From Caldithrix abyssi DSM 13497 (GTDB taxonomy: Bacteria > Calditrichota > Calditrichia > Calditrichales > Calditrichaceae), in the NCBI RefSeq assembly GCF_001886815.1, contig NZ_CP018099.1:1424501-1488500 (forward strand): a stretch of 64,000 nucleotides of DNA, written 5' to 3'. Both the position numbers and the translations under genes were made by a program. A model generated the notes under the pieces. It was not told the DNA's origin. It was given only the letters and a program-made list of their open reading frames with translations, and did no database searches. Below, in pieces: positions 50,122 to 59,710 of the stretch. How positions within the stretch are numbered: the stretch's first letter is position 1; each line of letters opens with the position of its first letter.

Positions 50122-53100
50122 AACTGACAGAAGTTTCCGTTAAAAGACCGGTGGCAACGTTTTTATTAACCCTTACTGTTGTGGTGCTCGGGTTGTTTTC
50201 CATCCCCAAAATTCCGGTCTCTTTCTGGCCGGAGTTTGTGGCGCCTGTGGTGGTGGTGCTGGTGCCCTATCCGGGCGTTGGGCCGGAAGAAATTGAGGAA
50301 CAAATTGCCAAACCGCTGGAAGAAGAACTGAGCACGCTTGATGATCTGGATGAACTGGAGACCGTTTGCCAGAACGGCATGTTAAGGATTATGGTACGTT
50401 TTGATTGGGGCGTGGATTTTGATCAGGCCAAACTGGACGTGCAGGACAAAACCAACAAGGCGCGTAGTAAATTTCCGCGCGAAGCGCTGGAGCCAAAAAT
50501 TTTACAGGTTCAGGATTTTATTCTGCCGGGCATCCAGTTAGGGTTTTATTCGGAGAAGCGATCGCTTGACGAGGTGCGGGAGTTTGTAGATAAAAAGATA
50601 AAGAATCAGATTTTACGATTGCCCGATGTGGCCACGGCCACCCTGTTTGGCGGTTTCGATCGCAATGTGGAAATCAGAGTCGATCCGCAAAAACTTAACT
50701 TTTACGAGCTCTCTTTGCCGCAGGTGGCGGCGGCCATTGCCAGGGAAAATCGCGATGTAACAGCCGGTAAAATAAAGAGCGATTTTAACGAGCAAATTGT
50801 TAAGCTCTCTGGTAAGTTTACCGATCTCGATCAGATTAAAAAATTAATTGTAGCCAACAAATTCGGAAGGCCTGTTTACTTGCAGGATATTGCGCAGGTC
50901 AAATTTACGCGCAAGGAGCGGCTGGTAGTTTCCAGGTTGAACGGTAAAGAAATTGTGGGATTGAGCGTCAGAGAAAAAAGCGGCGGAAACACCGTGGCCA
51001 TGGTAAAACAGGTGCGCCGGCTTATGGAGGAATTAAAACCGGTATTCCCCGCAGATATCAATGTAAAAGTAATAGAAGACCAATCCATTTTTATTAATAA
51101 CGCCGTGCGCAATGTGGTGCGCAATGCCTTAATCGGTTCTGTTCTGGCGGCCATCGTCATTTTTCTCTTTTTGGGAAGTTTGCGCAATACATTAATCATT
51201 GCCCTTTCCATCCCGCTTTCTGTGATTGCTACGTTTTTATTGATTAAGTGGTTTGGCCTGTCCATCAACATTATTTCGCTTGGCGGCCTTGCCCTGGGCG
51301 TGGGAATGATTGTGGATTCGTCGGTGGTGGTGCTGGAAAATATCTTCAGGCATTTGCAAAAGAACGGCCGGCAAAATCGCCTGCAAACGGTGGTTAACGC
51401 CACACAAGAAGTGGGCATGGCCATTACCTCTTCTACATTAACTTCCATTGTCGTCTTTTTACCCCTGGCCTTTCTGGTAGGCCTGGCGGCTGTTTTGCTG
51501 GGCGAGCTGGCTTTAACAGTGGTCTTTGCGCTGACATTGGCTATTATCGTGGCTTTGACGGTAGTTCCCTTGCTCAGCTACCGCTTAATGCGCGTCGATC
51601 AAAAGATGAGCGGAGTGCGCAAACTTTCGGCCTGGTGGCAAAAGGCCATCGAAAAGTTGACGCAATCTTATCGAAAGGGCATCGCCTTTAGTTTAAGACA
51701 CCGCGTATTTACGCTGTTATTGGCCGGAATCATTTTAGCGGCCTCGCTGGCGGTCATATTTCCGCGGCTCGATGTAGTGTTGCTGCCCGTGATTAACCAG
51801 GGACAATTCGAAGTTCAAATGGAACTGCCGGTGGGAACAAAGCTGGAAAAAACCATAGAGGTTACCACTAAAATCGAAAAGAAAATTCTGCAAATGCCGG
51901 AGGTCGAAAAAACTTTTACGGTAATAGGTCAGGCCGTGCGCATTGGCGAAACAAAAAGCAATTCGGCCAAAATAACGGTTGATGTCAAATCCGGTTTTTT
52001 AGAGCAGATTGATCGTGTGATGAATGAAATCCGATCCTACTGCCAGACCATTCCGGCGCTTAAAACCAAGGTCAAGCAAATTGACGCCACGGCCGGCATG
52101 CAAACGCAGCCAATTAATGTGCGCATTAACGGAGATAATCTACAAACGCTTAAAACGCTGGGCGATAGCGCTCTGACGCGCATCAAAAGAATTCCCGGCG
52201 TGGTTAATATTACCAGCTCCTTGCAAGAAGGCGTGCCGGAATACCGTTTGACCATTGATCGTTTAAAAGCAACCGAACTGGGCATCTCGTTTACAGAGGC
52301 GGCAAACGCCCTGCGTTCGGCGGTGCTGGGCAATCCGATTTCGCGCTTCAGCGCTTACGGCCAAGAATACGACATCGTGCTCAAACTGCAGGAGTCGGCC
52401 TTGCAAGATATTAATACCGTTCTGCAGCTTCCGCTGGTAACGCGAGACGGCAGAGTCATTCCTCTGGGTCGCCTGGTAAAGGTGGAAACAGACCGCGGTC
52501 CCGGGGAGATCAAACATTTCGATCAGCAGCGTGTGGTGCAGATTCTGGCCGATATTCAGGGACGATCCCGCAGAGAAGTAAATGCCGAAGTCCACAAGAT
52601 TCTGGCTGAACTGCCTTTGCCAGCCGGTTATTTTATTACCTACGGCGGCATGTCGCGCGGTATTAAAGATTCCTTTATCAGTCTTGGCAATGCCCTGCTG
52701 ATTGCCATCTTTCTGGTTTACGTGGTGATGGGTTCCCAGTTTAACTCCTTCATTCATCCCTTTACCATTGCTCTGAGCATCCCGCTGGCTATTGTTGGTG
52801 TGCTGGCCGGATTATGGGTTTTTAACGCATCCATTAGCACCAATGCTTTTTTGGGAAGCATTATGCTGGTGGGAATTGTTGTAAATAATGGTATTTTATT
52901 GTTAGATTACATCGGCCAGTTGAGGGCGCGCGGCCTGACAAAAAACGAGGCGATCATCGAGGGCGGGGCCACGCGTTTACGTCCTATTTTGATCACCTCG
53001 CTGACCACCATTTTCGGCATGCTGCCCATTGCTCTTGGTCTGGGCGAAGGCGGCGAGGCCTTAAAACCGCTTGGGGCAGTGGTGGTAGGCGGTTTGTCCA

Positions 53101-53183
53101 CCTCAACCTTTTTAACATTATTCATTATTCCGGTGGTCTATTCATTGTTAGACCGCTTTAAAAAGAAACAGGAGCTTAATTAA
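50118..53183 (+). CDS. RND multidrug efflux pump inner-membrane subunit
   Basis: The 1021-residue pump has the AcrB plan: 12 membrane helices with two large periplasmic loops. It opens KLTEVSVKRPVATFLLTLTVVVLGLFSIPKIPVSFWPEF. The TM4 proton-relay region reads LALGVGMIVDSSVVVLENIFRHL (about residue 397); the first Asp of the AcrB Asp-Asp pair is kept but the second is Ser. TM10-11 has MLVGIVVNNGILLLDYIGQLR. It uses proton entry to export amphiphilic compounds through the adaptor and TolC proteins. Its stop overlaps the next start by one base. Confidence 0.95.
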   Translation: MKLTEVSVKRPVATFLLTLTVVVLGLFSIPKIPVSFWPEFVAPVVVVLVPYPGVGPEEIEEQIAKPLEEELSTLDDLDELETVCQNGMLRIMVRFDWGVDFDQAKLDVQDKTNKARSKFPREALEPKILQVQDFILPGIQLGFYSEKRSLDEVREFVDKKIKNQILRLPDVATATLFGGFDRNVEIRVDPQKLNFYELSLPQVAAAIARENRDVTAGKIKSDFNEQIVKLSGKFTDLDQIKKLIVANKFGRPVYLQDIAQVKFTRKERLVVSRLNGKEIVGLSVREKSGGNTVAMVKQVRRLMEELKPVFPADINVKVIEDQSIFINNAVRNVVRNALIGSVLAAIVIFLFLGSLRNTLIIALSIPLSVIATFLLIKWFGLSINIISLGGLALGVGMIVDSSVVVLENIFRHLQKNGRQNRLQTVVNATQEVGMAITSSTLTSIVVFLPLAFLVGLAAVLLGELALTVVFALTLAIIVALTVVPLLSYRLMRVDQKMSGVRKLSAWWQKAIEKLTQSYRKGIAFSLRHRVFTLLLAGIILAASLAVIFPRLDVVLLPVINQGQFEVQMELPVGTKLEKTIEVTTKIEKKILQMPEVEKTFTVIGQAVRIGETKSNSAKITVDVKSGFLEQIDRVMNEIRSYCQTIPALKTKVKQIDATAGMQTQPINVRINGDNLQTLKTLGDSALTRIKRIPGVVNITSSLQEGVPEYRLTIDRLKATELGISFTEAANALRSAVLGNPISRFSAYGQEYDIVLKLQESALQDINTVLQLPLVTRDGRVIPLGRLVKVETDRGPGEIKHFDQQRVVQILADIQGRSRREVNAEVHKILAELPLPAGYFITYGGMSRGIKDSFISLGNALLIAIFLVYVVMGSQFNSFIHPFTIALSIPLAIVGVLAGLWVFNASISTNAFLGSIMLVGIVVNNGILLLDYIGQLRARGLTKNEAIIEGGATRLRPILITSLTTIFGMLPIALGLGEGGEALKPLGAVVVGGLSTSTFLTLFIIPVVYSLLDRFKKKQELN

Positions 53184-54205
53184 TGAAGGCGATTTTACTG
53201 GAAGGAAAGGGCGGCCCGGAAGTTTTAAAACTGAAGGAAGTGCCTGAACCCAAACCGGGTAAGGGAGAGGTGTGCGTTAAGCTGGATTATGCCGGCGTCA
53301 ATTACGCCGAAATTTTGTCGCGTAAGGGTCTGTACGGCTGGAAGCCCAAAGGAGCCTACACGCCGGGCATGGAGGGGAGCGGAGTCATCGAAGCTGTTGG
53401 CGAGGGCGTTTCCCCGACGCTGATTGGTCAGCGGGTGATGGTGGGCGCCAAATTTGGCTGCTATGCCGAAAAAGTGGTGGTTCCGGCGCATCTGGCTATT
53501 CCCGCCCTTAAGCAATTTAGCCAGCAGGAAAATGCGGCCTTTCTGGTTAATTACATGACAGCCTGGGTGGCATTGTTCGAAATGGCCAAAGTACAACCGG
53601 GCGAAACGATGTTGATCACCGCCGCAGCGGGCGGGGTGGGCAGCGCTGCCGTTCAACTGTGCGTTAAATGGGGTTGCACCGTAATAGGTCTGGCCGGTAG
53701 CGATGAAAAACTGGCCCTGGTTAAAAAATTAGGCGCTGCGCATGCCGTCAATTATCGAGATGCGGACTACCATCAAAAGATTGAACAGCTTACCGGCGGG
53801 GTGGATGTTATCCTGGAAATGGTCGGCGGCGATATCTACAAAAAGAATTTAAAATTAATCCGCTTTTTCGGGCGCATTGTGGTGGCCGGATTTGCCAGCT
53901 TTAATTTGAAAAAATGGAATCCGTTTTCCTGGTACAAAACCTGGAAAGATTTGCCGCGGATTGACATCGCTACCATGTCCCACAAGTCGATTGGCATTTT
54001 TGCCTTTCATCTGGGCTATCTGCTCAAAGATACCGAACGCACCATGCAATGTTTTGAGCGGCTGCGGGAATTTGTAACCAAACACGATATCCATCCCATT
54101 GTTGGCAAAATTTTTCCGCTGGAGCAGGCGGCCGAAGCCCACCGTTTTATTGAATCGCGCAAAAGTACGGGTAAAGTATTGCTCAAAATGAACGGCGCTG
54201 AATAA
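53183..54205 (+). CDS. Zinc-independent quinone oxidoreductase (MDR superfamily)
   Basis: The 340-residue enzyme has the medium-chain dehydrogenase fold: an N-terminal GroES-like part (VKLDYAGVNYAEILSRKGLYGWKPKGAYTPGMEGSGVIEAVG) and an NAD(P)-binding Rossmann part (ITAAAGGVGSAAVQLCVKWG, about 150-169). The catalytic and structural zinc cysteines are absent, as in quinone oxidoreductases and VAT-1-like proteins. The one-base overlap with the pump gene puts it in the efflux operon, suggesting a detoxification role for quinones or reactive carbonyls. Confidence 0.92.
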   Translation: MKAILLEGKGGPEVLKLKEVPEPKPGKGEVCVKLDYAGVNYAEILSRKGLYGWKPKGAYTPGMEGSGVIEAVGEGVSPTLIGQRVMVGAKFGCYAEKVVVPAHLAIPALKQFSQQENAAFLVNYMTAWVALFEMAKVQPGETMLITAAAGGVGSAAVQLCVKWGCTVIGLAGSDEKLALVKKLGAAHAVNYRDADYHQKIEQLTGGVDVILEMVGGDIYKKNLKLIRFFGRIVVAGFASFNLKKWNPFSWYKTWKDLPRIDIATMSHKSIGIFAFHLGYLLKDTERTMQCFERLREFVTKHDIHPIVGKIFPLEQAAEAHRFIESRKSTGKVLLKMNGAE

Positions 54206-54313
54206 TGATTTCTTTGCCGGAACCGCGTGCCTTTTAAAAGAGCGGGGATATTTTGCGCCAGCCGGCAGATTGAGGTAAATTATCGCGCGGTAAACAAGCA
54301 CGAAAGGGGAGCC

Positions 54314-54835
54314 ATGGAAGCGCTGGAAGCCATTTTTACCAGACGCAGTGTGCGCAAATTTAGCGAGCGGGAAGTGGAAAGCGAAAAAACCGAAAATTTA
54401 CTGCGTGCTGCCATGCAGGCGCCATCGGCCCACAACAAACAACCCTGGCATTTTATCATCATAAACGATCGACAACTGTTAAATCAGATTGCCGATTTTC
54501 ATCCCTATGCTAAAATGTTGTACGAAGCGCCCCAGGCCATTGCGGTGTGCGGCGATCTCGGCCTGGAAAACAACGATCGCTATCTGGCGCTGAATTGCGC
54601 GGCCGCCACACAAAATATTTTACTGGCTGCCCACAGTCAGGGGCTGGGCGCTGTGTGGATTGCCGTTTATCCCAGAGAAGAACGCATTAAAAAGATCAAG
54701 CTGTTGCTGGATTTGCCCCTGCACATCATCCCCATCAGTCTGGTGGCTATTGGCTATCCCGCGCACAAAAAAGCGGCGGAAGATCGCTTCGATGCGAAAA
54801 AAATCCACGTCAATCGCTGGCGCGCCAGAGATTAA
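54314..54835 (+). CDS. Nitroreductase family protein
   Basis: The ATG at 54314 is chosen because AAAGGGGAG (54303-54311) sits immediately upstream; the in-frame ATG at 54227 gives 29 extra residues unlike the family. The product has 173 residues with the FMN-binding RRSVRKFSEREVESEKTENLLRAAMQAPSAHNKQPWHFIII and AAATQNILLAAHSQGLGAVWI. Such flavoenzymes reduce nitro compounds, quinones or other small molecules with NAD(P)H. It probably belongs to the efflux/detoxification operon. Confidence 0.93.
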   Translation: MEALEAIFTRRSVRKFSEREVESEKTENLLRAAMQAPSAHNKQPWHFIIINDRQLLNQIADFHPYAKMLYEAPQAIAVCGDLGLENNDRYLALNCAAATQNILLAAHSQGLGAVWIAVYPREERIKKIKLLLDLPLHIIPISLVAIGYPAHKKAAEDRFDAKKIHVNRWRARD

Positions 54836-55010
54836 ACGTCCGTTTTACCGAAAACAATAATTAAGAAACACCTCCCCTTAGTCGCCTGCGGCGCAGGGGA
54901 AGCAGTGCTGTCGTCGGTGAAGGGTTTTCTTTAAAAGCGGCGCCCCCCAAAAGCCGTTTTCTCTTCGATTTTAATTTGATGAATTGTTCTCTTTTCAATA
55001 GATTTGCAAT

Positions 55011-55409
55011 ATGAATGGTAATGAATTTAAAACCACCAGGCGCAACGCGCTTAAAATCATTTCATCGGCCATCGTGGCGCTGACCGCCCTTCTTACAGCC
55101 AATTTTATCGCATTTTTCCGTAAGAGAAAGCGTTTGGTTGCAGTGCCCCTTCCCGCAGCCGATCAACCTCTTTTAATAAAGCGAGATTTTTTCGTACGCC
55201 GGCGTGAAGGTGGTTTGCAGGTGTTTTTACGCACCTGCCCTCACCTTGGCTGTAAGGTTCAATTCGTAAAAGAGCGCAATCTTTTTATCTGTCCCTGCCA
55301 CGGCAGCCAGTTTACTCTGGACGGCCAATTTGTAAAAGGTCCGGCGGGCAGAGATTTGTTTAAGGCAGATTTTGAACAGACACAGGATCAATTGATTGTA
55401 AAAGTGTAG
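55011..55409 (+). CDS. Rieske [2Fe-2S] protein of a bc-type complex
   Basis: The 132-residue protein has a twin-arginine-like start (TTRRNALKIISS) and one membrane anchor (about 15-35). The cluster ligands are in CPHLGC (about 80-85) and CPCHGSQF (about 98-105). It is shorter than mitochondrial Rieske proteins. The cytochrome b gene begins six bases later. It would accept electrons from quinol at the outer face of the cytoplasmic membrane. Confidence 0.94.
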   Translation: MNGNEFKTTRRNALKIISSAIVALTALLTANFIAFFRKRKRLVAVPLPAADQPLLIKRDFFVRRREGGLQVFLRTCPHLGCKVQFVKERNLFICPCHGSQFTLDGQFVKGPAGRDLFKADFEQTQDQLIVKV

Positions 55410-55415
55410 GTTACA

Positions 55416-56306
55416 GTGAATTACGAACGTTTATTTCAAAATCGTTACTGGCTGCCCAAGCTGGGAGAAATTACCCTCAGCAGTCTGCAAATTGCCCTGA
55501 TTAGCGGCGTTTTGCTGATTCCCGGCATGCAATCGCTAAGCGAGCCGTTTAAGAGCGTAAGTACGATTGTGAACAGCGGATTGTTTGGTCACTTTTTACA
55601 GAGCTGCCACACTTACGCCGGCGACCTCTTTTTGATCGCCCTGGCTCTGCACTCGGTTGAATATCTGCTTAAGCGTTCTTTTACCGCCTACCACTGGAAA
55701 AGTTGGTTGTGGCTGGTCATCCTGTTAGCGGTTGGCGTGCTGACGGTATTTTCCGGTTTTTTAAGCATGGGCAATCTGGAAAGCATCGAAGCCACGCAAA
55801 TAATGAAACATATTCTAAAAACGGCGGGCGCGGCAGGTGAGGTGTTTTTCGGCTTTTTGCTGATGAGTTCGCAAAATAATTCGACGCTCTCCATTTTACT
55901 GCACCATGTAGCCACGTTTTCCATTTTAACCATGGTCCTGACCTATATGCATCTGAAACGTTTTAAAGCCGATGTTTACGCCTTTTATTACACGCTTGTT
56001 CTGATCGCTTTCCTTGCGCTGTTAATACCCGCATCCATTGGCAGCCATCCTTCTGCCGAACTGGCGGTGGTGAAAGGCCCCTGGTATTTTCGCGGCCTGC
56101 AGGAGATGTTGGCCTGGATACCGGCCTGGCTGGCCGGTGTGGTATTTCCGCTGTCTATTCTGGGGTTGCTGACTGCTTTGCCCGTGTGGGCGCAAAGGCA
56201 AAATCTTATTTTAAAGGCAATCGCCGTTTTATTGATCTTTTATTTGATTGAATCGTTCATTGCCACGTTTTTCAGGGGAGCGGGATGGCAATTAAACGTC
56301 TGGTGA
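55416..56306 (+). CDS. Cytochrome b subunit (b6-like, with variant PEWY motif)
   Basis: Start is GTG at 55416. The 296-residue membrane protein has seven or eight helices. Helix B carries His pairs 14 apart (CHTYAGDLFLIALALHSVEYL) and helix D 15 apart (LHHVATFSILTMVLTYMHLK), the b6-type spacing, for two b haems. The quinol-site motif PEWY appears as GPWY in VKGPWYFRGLQEMLAWIP, so the Glu is missing, while the downstream Gln-Glu is as in several bc complexes coupled to multihaem cytochromes. It is the core of a quinol-oxidising complex with the Rieske protein. Confidence 0.9.
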   Translation: MNYERLFQNRYWLPKLGEITLSSLQIALISGVLLIPGMQSLSEPFKSVSTIVNSGLFGHFLQSCHTYAGDLFLIALALHSVEYLLKRSFTAYHWKSWLWLVILLAVGVLTVFSGFLSMGNLESIEATQIMKHILKTAGAAGEVFFGFLLMSSQNNSTLSILLHHVATFSILTMVLTYMHLKRFKADVYAFYYTLVLIAFLALLIPASIGSHPSAELAVVKGPWYFRGLQEMLAWIPAWLAGVVFPLSILGLLTALPVWAQRQNLILKAIAVLLIFYLIESFIATFFRGAGWQLNVW

Positions 56307-58084
56307 AATTTAATCTGCCTTTGATTTTGGCCAGCGCCTTTTTGAGTATGCTGATCGTTCTGGCCATATTTGATTTTGGCCGACAAACAGTCAGCGAACC
56401 GCCGGCGGATCAGTGCTTAACCTGCCATGACGATGAACGCGATATGAGCGCGGCGCATCCTAATAAAGTTTTTGGTTGCGCAAAATGCCACCTGGGCAAT
56501 CCGCTGGTGGCCGACAAAAAAATCGCCCACCAGGGGATGGTTAAAAATCCTTCCGATTTACACTGGGCGCACAAAACCTGCGGGCAGGCCGGTTGTCATC
56601 CGCAGTGGGCGGCGCGCGTACCCAAATCCATCATGACTACCAACAGCGGTCTGGTTGCTTCCACCCTGTATCAATGGGAAGAAAAGGCAACGCCGGATGA
56701 TTCTACTCTTCATATCGCCCATCTGCCCGATACTTCGCTGGCTACCTCGCATCTGCGCAAGATGTGCGCCGGTTGCCATATTAACAAACCCACCGGCGAT
56801 CTGCCCGGTGAATTCGGCGAACGCGGGGGCGGCTGCAATGACTGCCACCTGGTGCAAACAGATTCTACGCAACATCCTGCCTTAACGGTGCAAATTTCCA
56901 TCGCTGTGTGCGAAAAATGCCACAACCGTTCGGATCGCACGGGTTTGACCTACCAGGGAAAATTCGAGTCGGAAGGCTACGGTACGCCGTTTAAGCAGGG
57001 TTCTTTTTCTGACCGCGCCCTTTCGGGCAACCGTTTTTATTACCACATTTTGCCGGATGTCCATTTCGAAAAGGGCATGGTGTGCATCGATTGTCATCCG
57101 GCGGAAGATGTAATGGGCGACGGCCGGAAATACGCCCATCTGGAAGAGCAGGTGCACGTCCGCTGTGAAACGTGCCATCAGGCGCAATTTGCAAAACCGC
57201 CCGCAGAACATCTGGTCTGGAAGGCCATCGATAGCAATCCGGCATTAAGCGCACCGCGGGACTCGCTGCTGGCCAGAGCAGGCACGAACATCTATTTGAG
57301 CAATGTCTTTCAAAAAAATGGGCAGGTGGTATTGGTTCGCAAGATCGATGGCCGTGAACTCACCGTTCAACAGAACCAAAATCGGACGGAGTGCGTCATG
57401 CCCGGTCATGAACGGCTATCGTGTCAGAGCTGCCATTCCGCCTACACGCCGCAATGTTACGGCTGCCACGACGTGTACGATCCGCGGCAGAAGCAGCTGG
57501 ATAAAATTTCTTTAAAAGAAACCGAAGGGCGCTGGTCGGAAGGCCGCTCCTATTTACGATTCGAAGAGCCCACGCTGGGCGTGGATGCCAGGGGGAGAAT
57601 TATGCCCTTTGCCCCGGGGTGTCAGGTATATTTAACGGTTTTAGATAAAAAGGGCCGGGTGCAAAAAGAGGCCCGTTATTTAACCATGGCTCCTTTTGAT
57701 CCCCATTCAACGCGTTTAAAAGTTCCGCAGTGCGAAGCTTGCCACCAGTCGGCCAAACGACTGGGGCTTGGAGAGGGAACTTTGCGGCTGGAAGACGGCG
57801 CTCTAAAAAGCCAGACGCTGTATGATGCGCCCCGCGCCGCGCTTGGCAACTGCGCCCTGGAGCAGATGGTGGATGTAGAGGGGCGGCCGACGCAAAAGAT
57901 GTCGCGCTTAAAAGCCAGACCTTTTAACGCCCTGGAGATCAGAAAAATCTTTCGCGTGAGCTACTGCCTTATCTGTCACGATCGGGCTGATGATGCGATT
58001 TACAATGACTTTGGGCAAAGCGTCCGGCGGTTTAATCAGGACAAAACCCTGCCCTGCAATCGGCTGGCCGAGGAGCGACCATGA
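56285..58084 (+). CDS. Multihaem c-type cytochrome, about 12 haem sites
   Basis: The 599-residue protein is anchored by an N-terminal helix (about 9-31) and lies outside the cytoplasmic membrane. Eleven CxxCH motifs are present: CLTCH, CAKCH, CAGCH, CNDCH, CEKCH, CIDCH, CETCH, CQSCH, CYGCH, CEACH and CLICH. There is also one CX4CH (CGQAGCH, about residue 99). A beta-rich stretch (about 330-500) interrupts them. The gene overlaps cytochrome b by 22 bases and the next cytochrome by four, so it is surely part of the same complex. It probably replaces cytochrome c1 and passes electrons outward. The final acceptor is not encoded nearby. Confidence 0.9.
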   Translation: MAIKRLVKFNLPLILASAFLSMLIVLAIFDFGRQTVSEPPADQCLTCHDDERDMSAAHPNKVFGCAKCHLGNPLVADKKIAHQGMVKNPSDLHWAHKTCGQAGCHPQWAARVPKSIMTTNSGLVASTLYQWEEKATPDDSTLHIAHLPDTSLATSHLRKMCAGCHINKPTGDLPGEFGERGGGCNDCHLVQTDSTQHPALTVQISIAVCEKCHNRSDRTGLTYQGKFESEGYGTPFKQGSFSDRALSGNRFYYHILPDVHFEKGMVCIDCHPAEDVMGDGRKYAHLEEQVHVRCETCHQAQFAKPPAEHLVWKAIDSNPALSAPRDSLLARAGTNIYLSNVFQKNGQVVLVRKIDGRELTVQQNQNRTECVMPGHERLSCQSCHSAYTPQCYGCHDVYDPRQKQLDKISLKETEGRWSEGRSYLRFEEPTLGVDARGRIMPFAPGCQVYLTVLDKKGRVQKEARYLTMAPFDPHSTRLKVPQCEACHQSAKRLGLGEGTLRLEDGALKSQTLYDAPRAALGNCALEQMVDVEGRPTQKMSRLKARPFNALEIRKIFRVSYCLICHDRADDAIYNDFGQSVRRFNQDKTLPCNRLAEERP

Positions 58085-59664
58085 AGAAAATCATAGCCGT
58101 TTTGTTCCTGATGTTGCTTCCGCTTAGCGCCGCGGAAAATACCTGCCAGAGCTGTCACCCAAACGAGCGCGGCAGTTGCAATTTAACCTGCGGCCAGTGC
58201 CATCTTTCGCCTGTGGCAGAGGTTAAGCCCACCGCCGATCATCCGGCGATTATTCCCAATCCTTCTACTGAGCGCTGGTGGGATGAAAAGTGCGTGCAGT
58301 GCCATCAACAGCAGGTGGCCAGTTTTCGAAAATCGCTGCATTTCAGTAATAGAGGCATGATCGATCAAACTCTGTTTCTCTTTGGCCAAAGCGACCGTTT
58401 GTTTTCCACATCGCCGGAAGCGTGGAAAGCGTTAAGGGCCGTAAAAGGCGTTGAAACGCCCGATATGAGCGGCGTGGTGAATTACCTGCTGGCCGGTAAG
58501 TGCCTGAGCTGTCATTTTGCGGCGGATACTGAAGATGACGTGCTGGGAAGAAAACACGCAGCCGGTTGCGCCAGCTGCCATGTGGCGCTGGATCAGCAAA
58601 CGGGAAAACCGTTGCACGGCCATCGCTTTCAGAAAAAAATTGAAGATGAAGTTTGTCTGACCTGCCACAGCGGCAATCGCGTGGGAGCCGACTATTACGG
58701 TTATTTTGAACACGATTACCACAATCAATACAACATGCCGTACGGCAGCAAACCCCGCTTTGGCGCTTTCCAACACCGCTTGCAAAGCGACGTGCATCAA
58801 CAAGCGGGAATGCAATGCGTGGACTGCCATCAGGAACACGTAGCGCGATCGAACGCCCCGCGCTTTGAAGGCGAACAACCAGACGTGCGCTGTGTAGATT
58901 GCCATGGCGGGTTTGACGGAAGCCCTGCACAAAAGCAGGATTCCGTTCCGTTGTTTTCCAGACAAACCGTAGCTCATCAGGATTTTCACCGAAAAGTACG
59001 CTGCTCGGCCTGCCACGCCCGCTGGTCCTTTCAGGATTATGGATTACATCTCTTTCTGGATCAAAGCGCGCATTACGAAATGTGGGAAGATTATATCTGG
59101 CAGGGCGACGGAGAAGTCGCCCGCTTGCTGCAACAGCAACTGGCCATAAATCCGCAACAACGCGTAAAGGCTCGTTCGACCAACAAGCTGAGCGGTGAAA
59201 AAATGGCCGGCGTCTGGTACAAAGGCTGGACTTTTAGACGCTGGGAAACGCCTGTCCTCGGTTGGGACGCGTACGGTAAGGTCAGCGTTATTCGACCGCT
59301 ATATCAGTATTTTATTACTTTTGTGGATTCGCTGGACCGCGTGTGGATCGATTCGCAAAAGCCGCGTCGCAGGGACGGGAAAGTTGGCTGGAATTGGGAC
59401 GCCTATGCGCCGCACACCATCGGCAAAAAGGGGCGAACCTGCGAAAGCTGCCATCTCAATGTTAAAGCAGTGGGGCTGGGCATCCGGCACCATGCGCAGG
59501 ACAGCGCGGCGCATGCCATCACCCTGCCTGTTCAACCTGTTTTGCCCGGCAGCCGATTGTTGAACGCTGCGGAACGAGAGCGTCTCTTAAAAAAGAGCAA
59601 AGCGTACAAAATCTGGCGCAGCAGGGCCTTTTTACAGGAAGGAGCGCAGCGTTTGTTCAAGTAA
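58081..59664 (+). CDS. Multihaem c-type cytochrome, 10 haem sites
   Basis: The 527-residue protein has a signal peptide (MKKIIAVLFLMLLPLSAAEN) and ten CxxCH motifs: CQSCH, CGQCH, CVQCH, CLSCH, CASCH, CLTCH, CVDCH twice, CSACH and CESCH. A haem-poor beta segment lies at about 330-450. The C-terminus is basic. It overlaps the upstream multihaem gene by four bases (ATGA). Both share a similar layout (haem-rich N-terminal part, beta-rich insert with WRWETPVLGWDAYGK, late haem site), which suggests duplication. It would carry electrons from the Rieske/cytochrome b core to terminal enzymes or outside acceptors such as nitrate reductase or metal. Confidence 0.9.
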   Translation: MKKIIAVLFLMLLPLSAAENTCQSCHPNERGSCNLTCGQCHLSPVAEVKPTADHPAIIPNPSTERWWDEKCVQCHQQQVASFRKSLHFSNRGMIDQTLFLFGQSDRLFSTSPEAWKALRAVKGVETPDMSGVVNYLLAGKCLSCHFAADTEDDVLGRKHAAGCASCHVALDQQTGKPLHGHRFQKKIEDEVCLTCHSGNRVGADYYGYFEHDYHNQYNMPYGSKPRFGAFQHRLQSDVHQQAGMQCVDCHQEHVARSNAPRFEGEQPDVRCVDCHGGFDGSPAQKQDSVPLFSRQTVAHQDFHRKVRCSACHARWSFQDYGLHLFLDQSAHYEMWEDYIWQGDGEVARLLQQQLAINPQQRVKARSTNKLSGEKMAGVWYKGWTFRRWETPVLGWDAYGKVSVIRPLYQYFITFVDSLDRVWIDSQKPRRRDGKVGWNWDAYAPHTIGKKGRTCESCHLNVKAVGLGIRHHAQDSAAHAITLPVQPVLPGSRLLNAAERERLLKKSKAYKIWRSRAFLQEGAQRLFK

Positions 59665-59710
59665 GCGACTTAGATTACTTCCTTCGTCGCATCTGTCCCG
59701 CCGTGGCTGG

